Assembly (NCBI GenBank): GCA_016650175.1
Contig: JAENWG010000001.1
Coordinates: 1-64,000, forward strand
Origin: Peptostreptococcaceae bacterium
Lineage (GTDB): Bacteria > Bacillota > Clostridia > Peptostreptococcales > Anaerovoracaceae
DNA: 64,000 bases
Reading direction: 5' to 3'
Shown: positions 1 to 10,124 of the stretch, one piece after another
How positions within the stretch are numbered: position 1 is the stretch's first letter
Layout: each line of letters begins with the position of its first letter
Program-made: the position numbers and the translations under genes
Notes under the pieces: generated by a model
What the model saw: only the letters and a program-made list of their open reading frames with translations
The model's database searches: none
What the model was told of the DNA's origin: nothing

Positions 1-141
1 ATCCTAACTCACGCATTACAGTAGAATAACTCATATCATACTGTATTAATAGTTTCACTGCTTTTAATCGTTCTTCATAAGAAAACATGCGGTACCTCCT
101 CCTTGTATTATATCAAGTCCAGGTTTTTGTCCGCACCCCCA
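1..141 (-). mobile_element. Left-edge fragment of an IS3-family-like insertion sequence (terminal end plus 5' end of transposase orfA)
   Basis: Reverse complement of 1-88 reads MFSYEERLKAVKLLIQYDMSYSTVMRELG..., like IS3-family orfA HTH N-termini, preceded by an AGGAGG RBS. The TGGGGGTGCGGACAAAAACC end (about 122-141) interrupts a dual-OB coding sequence. Confidence 0.7.
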
Positions 142-320
142 TCTAACAATTTAATAAATCCACCATTTGTATAAAAACAATCTTTTTTTTGAATAGAATT
201 ATGTTTATCCATATCATTATCAATGATCCTAATCCACTCTCCTGTTTCTAAATCCTTTCCAGCGATACAATAACCATAATATTTTCTAGATTTAGTTAAA
301 ATTATCAATGTTCTTTCCAT
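141..320 (-). pseudogene. Dual-OB-like protein, 3' truncated by the IS (ORF track 108..335)
   Basis: MERTLIILTKSRKYYGYCIAGKDLETGEWIRIIDNDMDKHNSI...LLD aligns with the N-terminus of the 2417..3121 ORF (MIKTLVVLTKSRKDGDYCIACKDLKTGEWIRLIDNDINKHNSI...LLDVVRVD). Homology stops at LLD, where IS sequence begins. Confidence 0.75.
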
Positions 321-338
321 ATGCTTATACCTCAATAA

Positions 339-791
339 TTATAAATGGACAATCTCATTCACGCCTGTTATTTCAGCGTATTGAATAAGATATTCAGCTA
401 ATAATCTTCTATGACAATTGTCTGCAGTAAGTTCACTACACAATAAACAAATACTTTTGTATTTATCTTTATACTTCGTATAAAAAACAGTTTCGGCTTT
501 TCTGCTTATTAATAAAGTCCTATATGTATATACGTATTCATCCCAATCTATGATGTTTTTTTTATAATTTGAAAGAAGTTCTTTAGATGGTGCAAAATCT
601 TCTTCATGAATATAATTAGCATTGCATATTTTTTCCAAAAAATATGGCAAATCTTTCCCTTTTGTAAATCCAGCTAATTGCGATTTATTATTTAGCCTTA
701 TGTCTAATAACAAATCCACTTTATTTTCTATTAATAAATCAAAAAAAACTTCGGCACTTTTTTTACTAAAACCTATAGTATAAATTTTCAA
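339..791 (-). CDS. DUF488 domain-containing protein
   Basis: MKIYTIGFSKKSAEVFFDLL..., terminal CSELTADNCHRRLLAEYL motif typical of DUF488; ATGA overlap with the upstream DUF488 gene. Confidence 0.8.
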   Translation of the reverse strand: MKIYTIGFSKKSAEVFFDLLIENKVDLLLDIRLNNKSQLAGFTKGKDLPYFLEKICNANYIHEEDFAPSKELLSNYKKNIIDWDEYVYTYRTLLISRKAETVFYTKYKDKYKSICLLCSELTADNCHRRLLAEYLIQYAEITGVNEIVHL

Positions 792-1393
792 TTTTCATTC
801 TCCTTTCTATAACCAATCTCATGATTTTGCTTTTTATATGCTTTTGCAATCAGTTCTTTATCACTTGGATTTCCAAAAATACTTAATTGGTTTCTATTAG
901 GATAATATTTATCTAACAATAATATATCAATTTTGCTCTGTTCGATAGTCAAACTATCTGATAAAATATTGTTAACTTTCCATCCTATTTGGGACAATTG
1001 ATGTCCAACTAAAATACATCTATGGCAATTTATTGGTTCCTTTTCACTACACATAATTGCTATATTAAAACCTTTTTCTAATCCTTCTTTTACTCGTTCA
1101 ACACCTTTAATAAAACTTTTATCTTTAGCGGTTTTCTCAAAATCCAAAACACTATTTGTATATAGATTTTTATCTTTACGTCTAGCTCCAAATTCTTCTC
1201 CCATATATATATACATTATTCTGTTTTTCTTAAGTTCATTTTTAATAAGCTCCCTATTGAACTGATTTGCATATTGTGAATATGGAACACTTCTTACGTC
1301 CACTATACAATTAATTTTATAATGTTTTAGCAATTTTATAAATTCTTCATTGCTGATGGTTGAATGACCTATCGTATAAACAGTATATTCCAT
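788..1393 (-). CDS. DUF488 domain-containing protein
   Basis: MEYTVYTIGHSTISNEEFIKLL...VDVRSVPYS...CSEKEPINCHRCILVGHQL; classic DUF488 motifs. Confidence 0.88.
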   Translation of the reverse strand: MEYTVYTIGHSTISNEEFIKLLKHYKINCIVDVRSVPYSQYANQFNRELIKNELKKNRIMYIYMGEEFGARRKDKNLYTNSVLDFEKTAKDKSFIKGVERVKEGLEKGFNIAIMCSEKEPINCHRCILVGHQLSQIGWKVNNILSDSLTIEQSKIDILLLDKYYPNRNQLSIFGNPSDKELIAKAYKKQNHEIGYRKENEN

Positions 1394-1972
1394 TATTCCT
1401 CCTATACTTTTTTAAATCTATAATTAATGTCATATTTAAAAAGTAACTATACACCTTATAGGTTATTTTATACCTTAATTTACTAACGTTAATAAAAATT
1501 ATATCATATCTAATTGATTCCAACAATTATTTGCATTTATTTGATTGAAAATAATTAATATTATATTAAGATGGATTTTTATCGATATAGCACTTTTCTT
1601 AATTATAGTAAATTAAACATATAATATTTAAAATCTTCTTCACTAATAATACTAACAGAGCTTCGTAAATTTTAGTTTCTTATTCACATATTAAATCATA
1701 CTTTGGCACTTATACTTCCAATACACATGCATCTCATAATCAACACCAACATCTTACCTTCAAATCGATTTAGCAACCTCAGTATTGCGGTAATTATTCA
1801 TGTACCTTCCAAAGTTTAATTCTAGAATAACTGTCGTTGTATCCCATTTTATAATATCTCTTTGGTTTTATTCATACTTAATAATATTAGGACAGTTTTA
1901 AAAATAAGTTTGTTTAACTCCAAATCAATGAGATTAAATCTTTTTTTCGTTTAATTAGTATTCATTATTTTT

Positions 1973-3079
1973 TTAATCATCATCGCAATCCCAATCATCA
2001 TTATAGTAATAATCGTAAGCATCTTTAACGCATGGATAACCCTCGTCTTCAAGCACTCTAGCTTTATCCAATTCCATTGAATCATTGTCTAAATCTCGTT
2101 CATATTTTAAATTATAAACATCTTCACAATCTAAATCTAATCTTTTTTGGTATCCAGAAGTACAAATATTAACACTACTCTTATTTTCCCTATTTCTTAC
2201 TTTATCTGGTACTATAGATTTTTCGCTTCTTGTAACATGCTCAAACGCTCAACTATTATTCGGATTATTTATTCTATACTTTTGGTCAATTATTTTCTTT
2301 TCTTTTAAATGATTGAACCACAATACATCGTCATTTTTATTATTAAACAATTTACAAGGTTGTTCATAATACTTCAAACTAAAAAACTGTACCAGTAAAA
2401 GTAATTCTTGTTTAAATTAAAAACTAACATATTCGTTTCCATCAAATATCGCTGCAATTAATTTAAAATGTCTGTTATTAAATTCCTCGGCTAAACTAAC
2501 CACAATTTTTATACAATTTAAGGTTAAACTATTTTCAGATTCAACTTTATCATAATGACGATTAACAAAGTCCTCATCTGTAATATCTATATCACTCAAC
2601 CAATTTCCATTATATTTAATATCCGCTTTTAGTCTATGTTCTTTATTTAAATTTATTTTAATTATTAATACTTCTGCTGTAACCAATTGCAAAGAATATA
2701 CTTTTGGTTTTTCTTCAATAATTTCCTTTCTGATTGTTCTATTATTATCATAAAAAATATTATCATAATTATCCTCTAACTTATCTAATACATATTCTTT
2801 ATATCTACCATTAGGTTCGAACTTATAATTATTTAACACCCAATTTTCTGGTTGAGAATGATTTTTATTAAAAGGTAATCTGACATCTACTCTCACCACA
2901 TCTAGTAAATTAATACTCTTACCCTCACTATTAAAAAACTTGCTTTTTTTAATAGAATTATGTTTATTTATATCATTGTCTATAAGCCTAATCCATTCTC
3001 CAGTTTTTAAATCCTTGCAAGCAATACAATAATCACCATCCTTCCTAGATTTTGTCAAGACTACTAATGTTTTTATCAT
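1973..3079 (-). pseudogene. Dual-OB-like protein (intact ORF 2417..3079) with an in-frame C-terminal continuation interrupted by TAA (2417-2419) and TGA (2249-2251)
   Basis: ORF MIKTLVVLTKSRKDGDYCIACKDLKTGEWIRLIDND...; downstream of the TAA the same frame stays open (FKQELLLLVQFFSLKYYEQPCKLFNNKNDDVLWFNHLKEKKIIDQKYRINNPNNS*AFEHVTRSEKSIVPDKVRNRENKSS...DYYYNDDWDCDDD*). Confidence 0.55.
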
Positions 3080-3369
3080 ATAAACCTCCAACTTTATAAT
3101 ACAATAATTATAACCACGCAAATTCTTGATATTTGAAGTTCTCTCGTTTCAAATATTTATAAATATATATCTATTTTTGCTAAATAATCTATGAAATCAT
3201 TTAAAACTTTATCGTATAATTAACTATCTCTACTTTTCATTTTTATTATAATGATAACCAAACATTATAATATGTGCAACAAAAATAAGGCTTTAAATAA
3301 TTAGAACACTTAGCTTTTAAACAGTGTTATCAATTGCTTTCAATTTATTAAATTATCATAATGATAGTC

Positions 3370-6159
3370 TTAAATTTGATATTTATGTTTTCGTAAATCA
3401 AAAGCCTTCTCCCCACCTTCTAAAATGTCGCAAATATGCTGTTGTATACCTTGTTGGTATAATATGCCTGCTTTTATCTTTCCCTGTTTATCATATATTG
3501 GTAAGTCTTCTTCTATCGCGCCAGCTCGATACTCAAATCTAAATTCGTTATTATTAGAGTTATTACCATTTTGATTTGCTATAATTATTTCTTCTGCGTC
3601 ACCACCTAACACAACATTAGCATTATGCGTAACAATAATAATTTGTCTTTGAATTTTTTTTAATTTAATAAAAGGAATTAAATCTTCATATATTGAACGA
3701 TTATCTAAATCATCTTCAGGTTGGTCAATTAATATTGGGCATTTGCTATCAGCCATATCAATTAACAATTTAAGCAAAACCAAAGCTTTTTTCCCTGGAG
3801 ACATTTCTTCAATTGTATCATTATCCATTTTTACATTATACGTTGTATTATACCAATCATTAATAATACTCCTCAGTACATATTCAAGCGTTTGATTTTT
3901 TACAATAGGCAATTCTCCATTTATACTTGCCAAAATCAATTCACGCAAATTTTCTTTACTAAAGTATTGGATATCAAAATCTTCTATATCTAATATCTCT
4001 TTTTTAGCTTTTAAAGTGCGTTTATCAAATAATGTTTGCATCATATTAAGGAAGGCTTCACTTCTGAAAGGTGTTCTAACAGTAAACTCTAACCCTTCAC
4101 TTTCCAATTTTAAATTGTCATTTATATCATTTGCATATTTATTATGAATACTATCAAATTCATCAAAAACAGAGGCAACATAATTTATTACAGCTGTTTT
4201 TTCCTTCTCTTTTTGTTTTTTTTCTATCTCAACTTTTTTATACTTTATTAATTTTCCTTTTTCCTTTTCAATAGCTTTAGTCAAATTTACAATAGATTCA
4301 TTTCCAGAAATTAGTTTACCTATACGATCCCTAATACTTTTATACTCTTCTAAAGTTTTTGTTTTCTCACGTTTCTCTTCTTTAAGTAAATTCAGTATTT
4401 TACTTCGACTTGAGGTCCAAGAAGCATTTGCAATAAGTATTGCATTTTTTATGGCTTCATTTATCTTTTCTTCAGTTTTATTAGAATAACAATCCGTAAT
4501 ATCAATAGGACTAACTAGTGTTATTGTTTTTTCTAATTCTATAATATCATTTTCAATTAAATTCAATCCATTTTCGATTTTTGAAATATTATCAAGAGCT
4601 ACATCGTATTTATCAATTTCATCAGATGATAATGAGAATTTCTTTGAAAGATTAATTTTTTGTATTTGTAGCTTTTTTATTTCTTTTTCTATACCATCAA
4701 ACGACCCTAATTCTTTTTCTTCATTTATCTTTTCTTCAATAAATTTATTCACTTGTATTAAATCGTAAATTTTTTTATCAATTTTCGGCTTAAAAATACT
4801 AAGCTTTTCTTCCATTTCCTTATATGATTTTCTTGCCTTATCGGAGGATAAAACTATATCTTTTATGATTTTATCTATCTCAGTAGTTTCTTCATTAGAT
4901 TCACTTAAACGATTCAAATAACTTTGAGGAATATAGACAATTTTGTGAATTTTGTCAGTAGTTTCTACACCGCATTCTCCATCAGCCCAATACACCTTAA
5001 TATCCGAAACTCTTTTTGATCCCAATTTTGTTATATTAATTTTTTCTACAACTTGCTTTTCGTCTATTGCAGAAGCCAAATTCTGTAATAATAATGATTT
5101 GCCAGTTGATTTCCCTCCAATAATACATGTCAATTTATCGTTAAAAACTATAGGTTCTTCAGAAAATTCATCATTTTTAAATTTAACTGCTTTAATTACA
5201 TGATAATCCGGTTTACTTTCTGGAATAATGGATGATATACACACACGGTCTTTTGGCTCATAAAGAACTTGCTTTAATCCATTAAATGTTGGATTTGCTT
5301 TTATCCAACAATACTTATTTTCGTCAGGCTCAAATACTTTCTTTAGTTCATGTGCATCTGAACCATGTATGCAAGGCATTAAAGATCCGCATTTATTTTT
5401 GACCTTATTTTCATCATCAACCCCTAAACCTAGAAAATAGCTTATATCACTAGGTTGACTTGAAAATACAAAATCTGCAAATTTATACACGTTTTTTCTT
5501 ACCGTATCTAGCTGTGATGATTGATCTTTTCCTAAATATGACTTATTGGCTACTACTCCACTCACCCCATCCGCAGTATTATTTGATATTGCTATTATTG
5601 TTTTTGCACGTAAATCTTTATCTTCATCGAAAATCGTTTGCAAGCAATCCAAATTGGGGACAAATTGGTTCACCCCCTCTTTATATGCTTTGACATCATC
5701 ATAATTAATATTAATTGTTTTACCAAGCCTAATTAAATCTTTTTTTACAGCTGAATAATTTGTATTATCAGTACGTATATTCAATCTAGCAAAAAAACGT
5801 GCTTCTAGCTCTTCTTCAATATTCGGATCAAACAAAAAATGAATGTTAACAGCTGACTTAGAAGATATAGGAGTAATTCTCATCTCAACATTAGGTATTA
5901 CCAATTTAATGCAATTTGGTAATTTATTATCCTTAATTACTTTTTTATAATTGGCTATCGATAAATAATCAGTTATACCCATTACTGATATAGCTTTTAA
6001 TGGGTCCTTCCCATCACCAACATAATTATCAATAGCAGTATAATAATTTAACCATTTTTCATGTTCGTTTTTCCCATTAAAATTATCATTCTTATTTGTC
6101 CCTGGTGTATGTATATGTAAGTCCCATCTACGCCATTCGGATCCTCTTTCATAGTTCAT
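3370..6159 (-). CDS. PHP-domain + SMC/RecN-like ATPase (TrlF-family-like), putative nucleic-acid-acting/defence protein
   Basis: N-terminal WDLHIHTPGT (PHP); Walker A IIGGKSTGKS; coiled coil; ABC signature-like MSPGKKA; Walker B CPILIDQPEDDLD; THN switch. Confidence 0.75.
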   Translation of the reverse strand: MNYERGSEWRRWDLHIHTPGTNKNDNFNGKNEHEKWLNYYTAIDNYVGDGKDPLKAISVMGITDYLSIANYKKVIKDNKLPNCIKLVIPNVEMRITPISSKSAVNIHFLFDPNIEEELEARFFARLNIRTDNTNYSAVKKDLIRLGKTININYDDVKAYKEGVNQFVPNLDCLQTIFDEDKDLRAKTIIAISNNTADGVSGVVANKSYLGKDQSSQLDTVRKNVYKFADFVFSSQPSDISYFLGLGVDDENKVKNKCGSLMPCIHGSDAHELKKVFEPDENKYCWIKANPTFNGLKQVLYEPKDRVCISSIIPESKPDYHVIKAVKFKNDEFSEEPIVFNDKLTCIIGGKSTGKSLLLQNLASAIDEKQVVEKINITKLGSKRVSDIKVYWADGECGVETTDKIHKIVYIPQSYLNRLSESNEETTEIDKIIKDIVLSSDKARKSYKEMEEKLSIFKPKIDKKIYDLIQVNKFIEEKINEEKELGSFDGIEKEIKKLQIQKINLSKKFSLSSDEIDKYDVALDNISKIENGLNLIENDIIELEKTITLVSPIDITDCYSNKTEEKINEAIKNAILIANASWTSSRSKILNLLKEEKREKTKTLEEYKSIRDRIGKLISGNESIVNLTKAIEKEKGKLIKYKKVEIEKKQKEKEKTAVINYVASVFDEFDSIHNKYANDINDNLKLESEGLEFTVRTPFRSEAFLNMMQTLFDKRTLKAKKEILDIEDFDIQYFSKENLRELILASINGELPIVKNQTLEYVLRSIINDWYNTTYNVKMDNDTIEEMSPGKKALVLLKLLIDMADSKCPILIDQPEDDLDNRSIYEDLIPFIKLKKIQRQIIIVTHNANVVLGGDAEEIIIANQNGNNSNNNEFRFEYRAGAIEEDLPIYDKQGKIKAGILYQQGIQQHICDILEGGEKAFDLRKHKYQI

Positions 6160-6393
6160 TTTCTATAACACTCACTTTCTAAATTAATTAAAATAAAATT
6201 CAAACTATAGCATTACATAAATTATATATTATTTTTCGGAAAATATTCACATATTTATAATTAGAATCCAAAGATTTTTCTATATCCTTTAGATTTCATT
6301 TTTAATTAATTTATGCTTTATTTATTAGTTCTATGTTGCACATAGTTCTCCGATTGCACTCATATAAAATTAATTCTTTTGTTAGTTATGTAA

Positions 6394-6687
6394 TCACTTT
6401 TTTGCTTCTTCTTTCAATTCAATTATATCTATATTACTAGTACTATTAATTCCATTGTTAATAGAATTAAGTAATTCTATGATTTTACCAAATCCGTAAA
6501 TGAAAATACTTACAATAAAAAATGCCAGAAATATCACGCAAAAACCTACTATGCCATAACTACCATAAGTACCATAAGAATAAACACTTCCAAACACCGA
6601 TACTACTAAACCTACAATAACTCCTACTACTCCGTTTAAAATAGCTATTGTTTTTATCACCGAAGCTGTCATACTCTTTTTACCCAT
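6394..6687 (-). CDS. Small membrane protein, unknown function
   Basis: 97 aa with two hydrophobic segments (IAILNGVVGVIVGLVVSVFG; IVGFCVIFLAFFIVSIFIYG). Confidence 0.5.
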   Translation of the reverse strand: MGKKSMTASVIKTIAILNGVVGVIVGLVVSVFGSVYSYGTYGSYGIVGFCVIFLAFFIVSIFIYGFGKIIELLNSINNGINSTSNIDIIELKEEAKK

Positions 6688-6804
6688 ATCTACCTCTTCA
6701 ATTAAATATCATCTAGTTATAACTAGCTCTTTTATTATATCATCTCTGTTTCCTTACAATAATCTATTTGTTCCAAAAATACGTCTAAATATTACATGAA
6801 CATA

Positions 6805-6841
6805 CTAAAAAACCCCTTAGAGCGTTTGACTCTAAAGGGTT
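6805..6841 (-). terminator. Rho-independent terminator of guaA
   Basis: AACCCCTTAGAG/CTCTAAAGGGTT stem with a U-run on the minus strand. Confidence 0.8.
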
Positions 6842-6854
6842 CGTACTTATTGCC

Positions 6855-8390
6855 TTATTCGAATTCTATAGTTCCTGGTGGCTTACCTGTCAAGTCATAA
6901 AAGACTCTGTTAACATGTTCAACTTCATTTACAATTCTAGTAGTGACCTTCTCTAGTAGGTCCCAAGGTAGATTAGCAGATTCAGCAGTCATAAAGTCAG
7001 TAGTTGTTACTGCTCTTAGAACTATTGCATAATCATATGTTCTGAAGTCTCCCATAACGCCAACTGAACGCATGTTAGTAAGTGCTGCGAAATATTGGTT
7101 AGCAACTACTCCTGACTTGTCGAGCTCTTCTCTATATATTGCATCAGCTTCTTGTACTATTATTACCTTTTCCTCAGTTACTTCGCCTATTATTCTAATT
7201 CCAAGTCCAGGACCTGGGAACGGTTGCCTATTAACTAAATAATCAGGTAATCCAAGTTCTCTACCGAGCGATCTTACTTCGTCCTTAAAAAGCATTCTAA
7301 GGGGCTCTATTATCTCTTTGAAGTCTACGTAGTCAGGAAGGCCCCCAACGTTGTGGTGTGACTTAATAACGGCTGATTTGCCTAGTCCTGATTCTATAAC
7401 ATCAGGATAAATTGTGCCTTGAACAAGATAATCAACAGTTCCTATCTTTTTAGCTTCTTCTTCGAAGACTCTAATGAACTCTTCTCCAATTATCTTTCTC
7501 TTCTCTTCAGGCTCAGTTATACCTTTAAGTTTATCATAATATCTTTTTTGAGCATCAACTTTAATAAAGTTAAGATCATAGTCTCCACCAGCTCCAAAAA
7601 TTCTTTCTACTTCTAAAGCTTCATCTTTCCTCAGTAGCCCGTGGTCAACGAAAACACAGGTCAATTGACTTCCTATAGCTTTAGACAGTAAAACAGCTGC
7701 TACGCTAGAATCAACGCCACCTGACAGTGCGCAAAGAACCTTGCCGCCCTTTACTTTATCTCTTATCAGTTTAATCTGCTCCTCAGCATAAGAATCCATC
7801 TTCCATTCACCTTTGCAACCACAAATATTAGTTACAAAGTTTTTAAGAATCTTAGGGCCTTCGTCTGTATGATTAACTTCAGGATGAAACTGAATCGCAT
7901 AAAGATCATCTTCTCTGTTTTCCATAACAGCTACTGGGCAATCACTAGTATGAGCAACTATTTCAAATCCATTAGGTATATCAGATATGTAGTCAACGTG
8001 GCTCATCCAACATGTCGTATTATCTAATACATCACTAAGAATCCCATCTCTACCATCTATTATCAATCCAGCTTTACCAAATTCACTAACAGGTGCAGTA
8101 CTTACTTTACCGCCAAACTGATGAGTCATCATTTGAGCTCCATAGCAAAGACCAAGAATAGGAACTCCTAGCTTATATATCTCCATAGATAACTTAGGAG
8201 AGTTTTCCTCATACACGCTATTTGGTCCGCCTGTCAATACTATACCCTTTGGGTTTTTAGCCTTAATCTCATCAATAGATATATCATAATTGTGCACTTC
8301 GCAGTATACGTTAAACTCTCTGACACGTCTAGCAATAAGCTGGTTGTATTGTCCTCCAAAATCAAGAACTAATATCATCTCTTTAATCAA
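6855..8390 (-). CDS. guaA: GMP synthase (glutamine-hydrolysing)
   Basis: GATase [19 protein letters not shown]-loop, C-terminal [10 protein letters not shown]. Confidence 0.98.
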   Translation of the reverse strand: MIKEMILVLDFGGQYNQLIARRVREFNVYCEVHNYDISIDEIKAKNPKGIVLTGGPNSVYEENSPKLSMEIYKLGVPILGLCYGAQMMTHQFGGKVSTAPVSEFGKAGLIIDGRDGILSDVLDNTTCWMSHVDYISDIPNGFEIVAHTSDCPVAVMENREDDLYAIQFHPEVNHTDEGPKILKNFVTNICGCKGEWKMDSYAEEQIKLIRDKVKGGKVLCALSGGVDSSVAAVLLSKAIGSQLTCVFVDHGLLRKDEALEVERIFGAGGDYDLNFIKVDAQKRYYDKLKGITEPEEKRKIIGEEFIRVFEEEAKKIGTVDYLVQGTIYPDVIESGLGKSAVIKSHHNVGGLPDYVDFKEIIEPLRMLFKDEVRSLGRELGLPDYLVNRQPFPGPGLGIRIIGEVTEEKVIIVQEADAIYREELDKSGVVANQYFAALTNMRSVGVMGDFRTYDYAIVLRAVTTTDFMTAESANLPWDLLEKVTTRIVNEVEHVNRVFYDLTGKPPGTIEFE

Positions 8391-8406
8391 AATATTTCCT
8401 CCCTAT

Positions 8407-8440
8407 TAAAAAACCTTTAAACAAAGTTCAAAGGTTTTAA
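8407..8440 (-). terminator. Terminator downstream of guaB
   Basis: AAAACCTTT...AAAGGTTTT 9-bp stem with flanking A/T tracts. Confidence 0.65.
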
Positions 8441-8449
8441 TATATATTT

Positions 8450-9958
8450 TTATCTTACAATGCTCGAAGAAGTTTCCTTAAGAATAACATCATGAGCTCC
8501 GCCCTCTACAATAGAAGTCGCAGAAACAATCGTAAGCTTAGAGTGTTTTTGGAGTTCCTTAATATTAAGAGAACCACAGTTACACATAGTAGACTTAACC
8601 TTACCAAGCGAAATATTAACATTGTCATGAAGTTCACCAGCGTATGGCACATAAGAATCAACGCCCTCTTCAAACTTCATTTTAGGATCGCCACCAAGGT
8701 CATATCTTTGCCAGTTTCTAGCACGATTCGATCCTTCGCCCCAATATTCCTTAACGTAGTTACCATTAATGTTTAATTTATTAGTAGGTGATTCATCAAA
8801 TCTAGCAAAATATCTACCAAGCATTATAAAGTCAGCTCCCATAGCAAGTGCTAAAGTCAAATGATAATCATATACAATTCCGCCGTCAGAACAGATAGGT
8901 ACATAAAAACCTGTCTTTTCCATATATTCGTCTCTAGCCTTAGCCACATCTAATACAGCAGTAGCTTGACCTCTTCCTATTCCCTTTTGCTCTCTTGTGA
9001 TACAAATAGAACCGCCACCAATACCGATTTTTACAAAATCCGCTCCGGCTTCTGCTAAGTAATTAAAACCTTCAGCATCAATTACATTGCCAGCTCCTAT
9101 TTTAACAGTATCTCCGTATTTTTCTCTTACCCATTTTATAGTTTGAGCTTGCCACTCAGAAAAGCCTTCAGATGAATCTATAACTAAAACATCAGCTCCA
9201 GCTTCTACTAAAGCAGGAATTCTCTCTTCATAATCTCTAGTGTTAACTCCTGCACCAACCATATATCTCTTATGGTCATCAAGAAGTTCATTAGGATTAT
9301 CTTTATGACTATCGTAATCCTTACGGAATACGAAATGAGTAAGTCTCATATTTTCATCAATAATCGGTAACTGATTTAATTTGTGATCCCAAAGTAAATT
9401 ATTCGCTTCCGATAAAGTAATTCCGTCTTTACCATATATTAGCTTATCTAACGGAGTCATAAATTCCGAAATCTTCGTATCCTCATTCATTCTGCTTACT
9501 CTATAGTCTCTGCTAGCAACAATTCCAACAATCTTACCTTTTGAAGTGCCATCTTCAGTAACAGCTACTGTTGAGTGACCTGTTTTCGCTTTAAGTGCTA
9601 ATACATCTTTAAGCGTATTATCTGGTCTAAGATTAGAATCACTTCTAACAAAACCTGCTTTATGAGATTTTACTTTCTTAACCATATCAACTTCGCTTTC
9701 AATTGGTTGAGAACCGAATATAAATGAAATTCCGCCTTCTCTAGCAAGTGCTACTGCCATTGTATCATCGGATACAGCCTGCATAACTGCAGATACCAAA
9801 GGAATTTTCATAGTAATTTCTGATTTCTCTCCAACCTTGTGCTTAACTACCGGTGTTTTTAAACTAACGTTTTCAACCTTACATTCCTTACTGGAATATC
9901 CGGGCACCAATAAATACTCGTTAAATGTTCTTGATGGTTCCTTAAAAATAGACGCCAT
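8450..9958 (-). CDS. guaB: Inosine-5'-monophosphate dehydrogenase with CBS domains
   Basis: [24 protein letters not shown] active-site loop; [25 protein letters not shown]. Confidence 0.96.
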   Translation of the reverse strand: MASIFKEPSRTFNEYLLVPGYSSKECKVENVSLKTPVVKHKVGEKSEITMKIPLVSAVMQAVSDDTMAVALAREGGISFIFGSQPIESEVDMVKKVKSHKAGFVRSDSNLRPDNTLKDVLALKAKTGHSTVAVTEDGTSKGKIVGIVASRDYRVSRMNEDTKISEFMTPLDKLIYGKDGITLSEANNLLWDHKLNQLPIIDENMRLTHFVFRKDYDSHKDNPNELLDDHKRYMVGAGVNTRDYEERIPALVEAGADVLVIDSSEGFSEWQAQTIKWVREKYGDTVKIGAGNVIDAEGFNYLAEAGADFVKIGIGGGSICITREQKGIGRGQATAVLDVAKARDEYMEKTGFYVPICSDGGIVYDYHLTLALAMGADFIMLGRYFARFDESPTNKLNINGNYVKEYWGEGSNRARNWQRYDLGGDPKMKFEEGVDSYVPYAGELHDNVNISLGKVKSTMCNCGSLNIKELQKHSKLTIVSATSIVEGGAHDVILKETSSSIVR

Positions 9959-10124
9959 TGTTACCTCCTAACTTCTATATATTAAATGTAACTAATTCAA
10001 ATTATTAAAAGGCAGTATACCACAAAAAAGGGAAATTAGAAAGGAAAAAATAGTTCATTTCCCAATTTGTTAATTGCCTAAATTTAGCTAGTGCGTTTCT
10101 GTGATTTTTACCAAATATATCTCT

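Noticed and set aside
1400-1970. Possible degenerate gene or transposase in the AT-rich gap
   Set aside because: Scattered peptide-like fragments on the minus strand but many stops in every frame; could not be assigned to a family.
2249-2251. In-frame TGA as selenocysteine in the dual-OB extension
   Set aside because: The same frame already carries an upstream TAA and no bSECIS-like hairpin was evident. Ordinary nonsense decay is simpler.
3324-3542. 72-aa plus-strand ORF at the 3' end of the PHP-ATPase gene
   Set aside because: Mostly antisense to a confident CDS; no RBS or recognisable domain.
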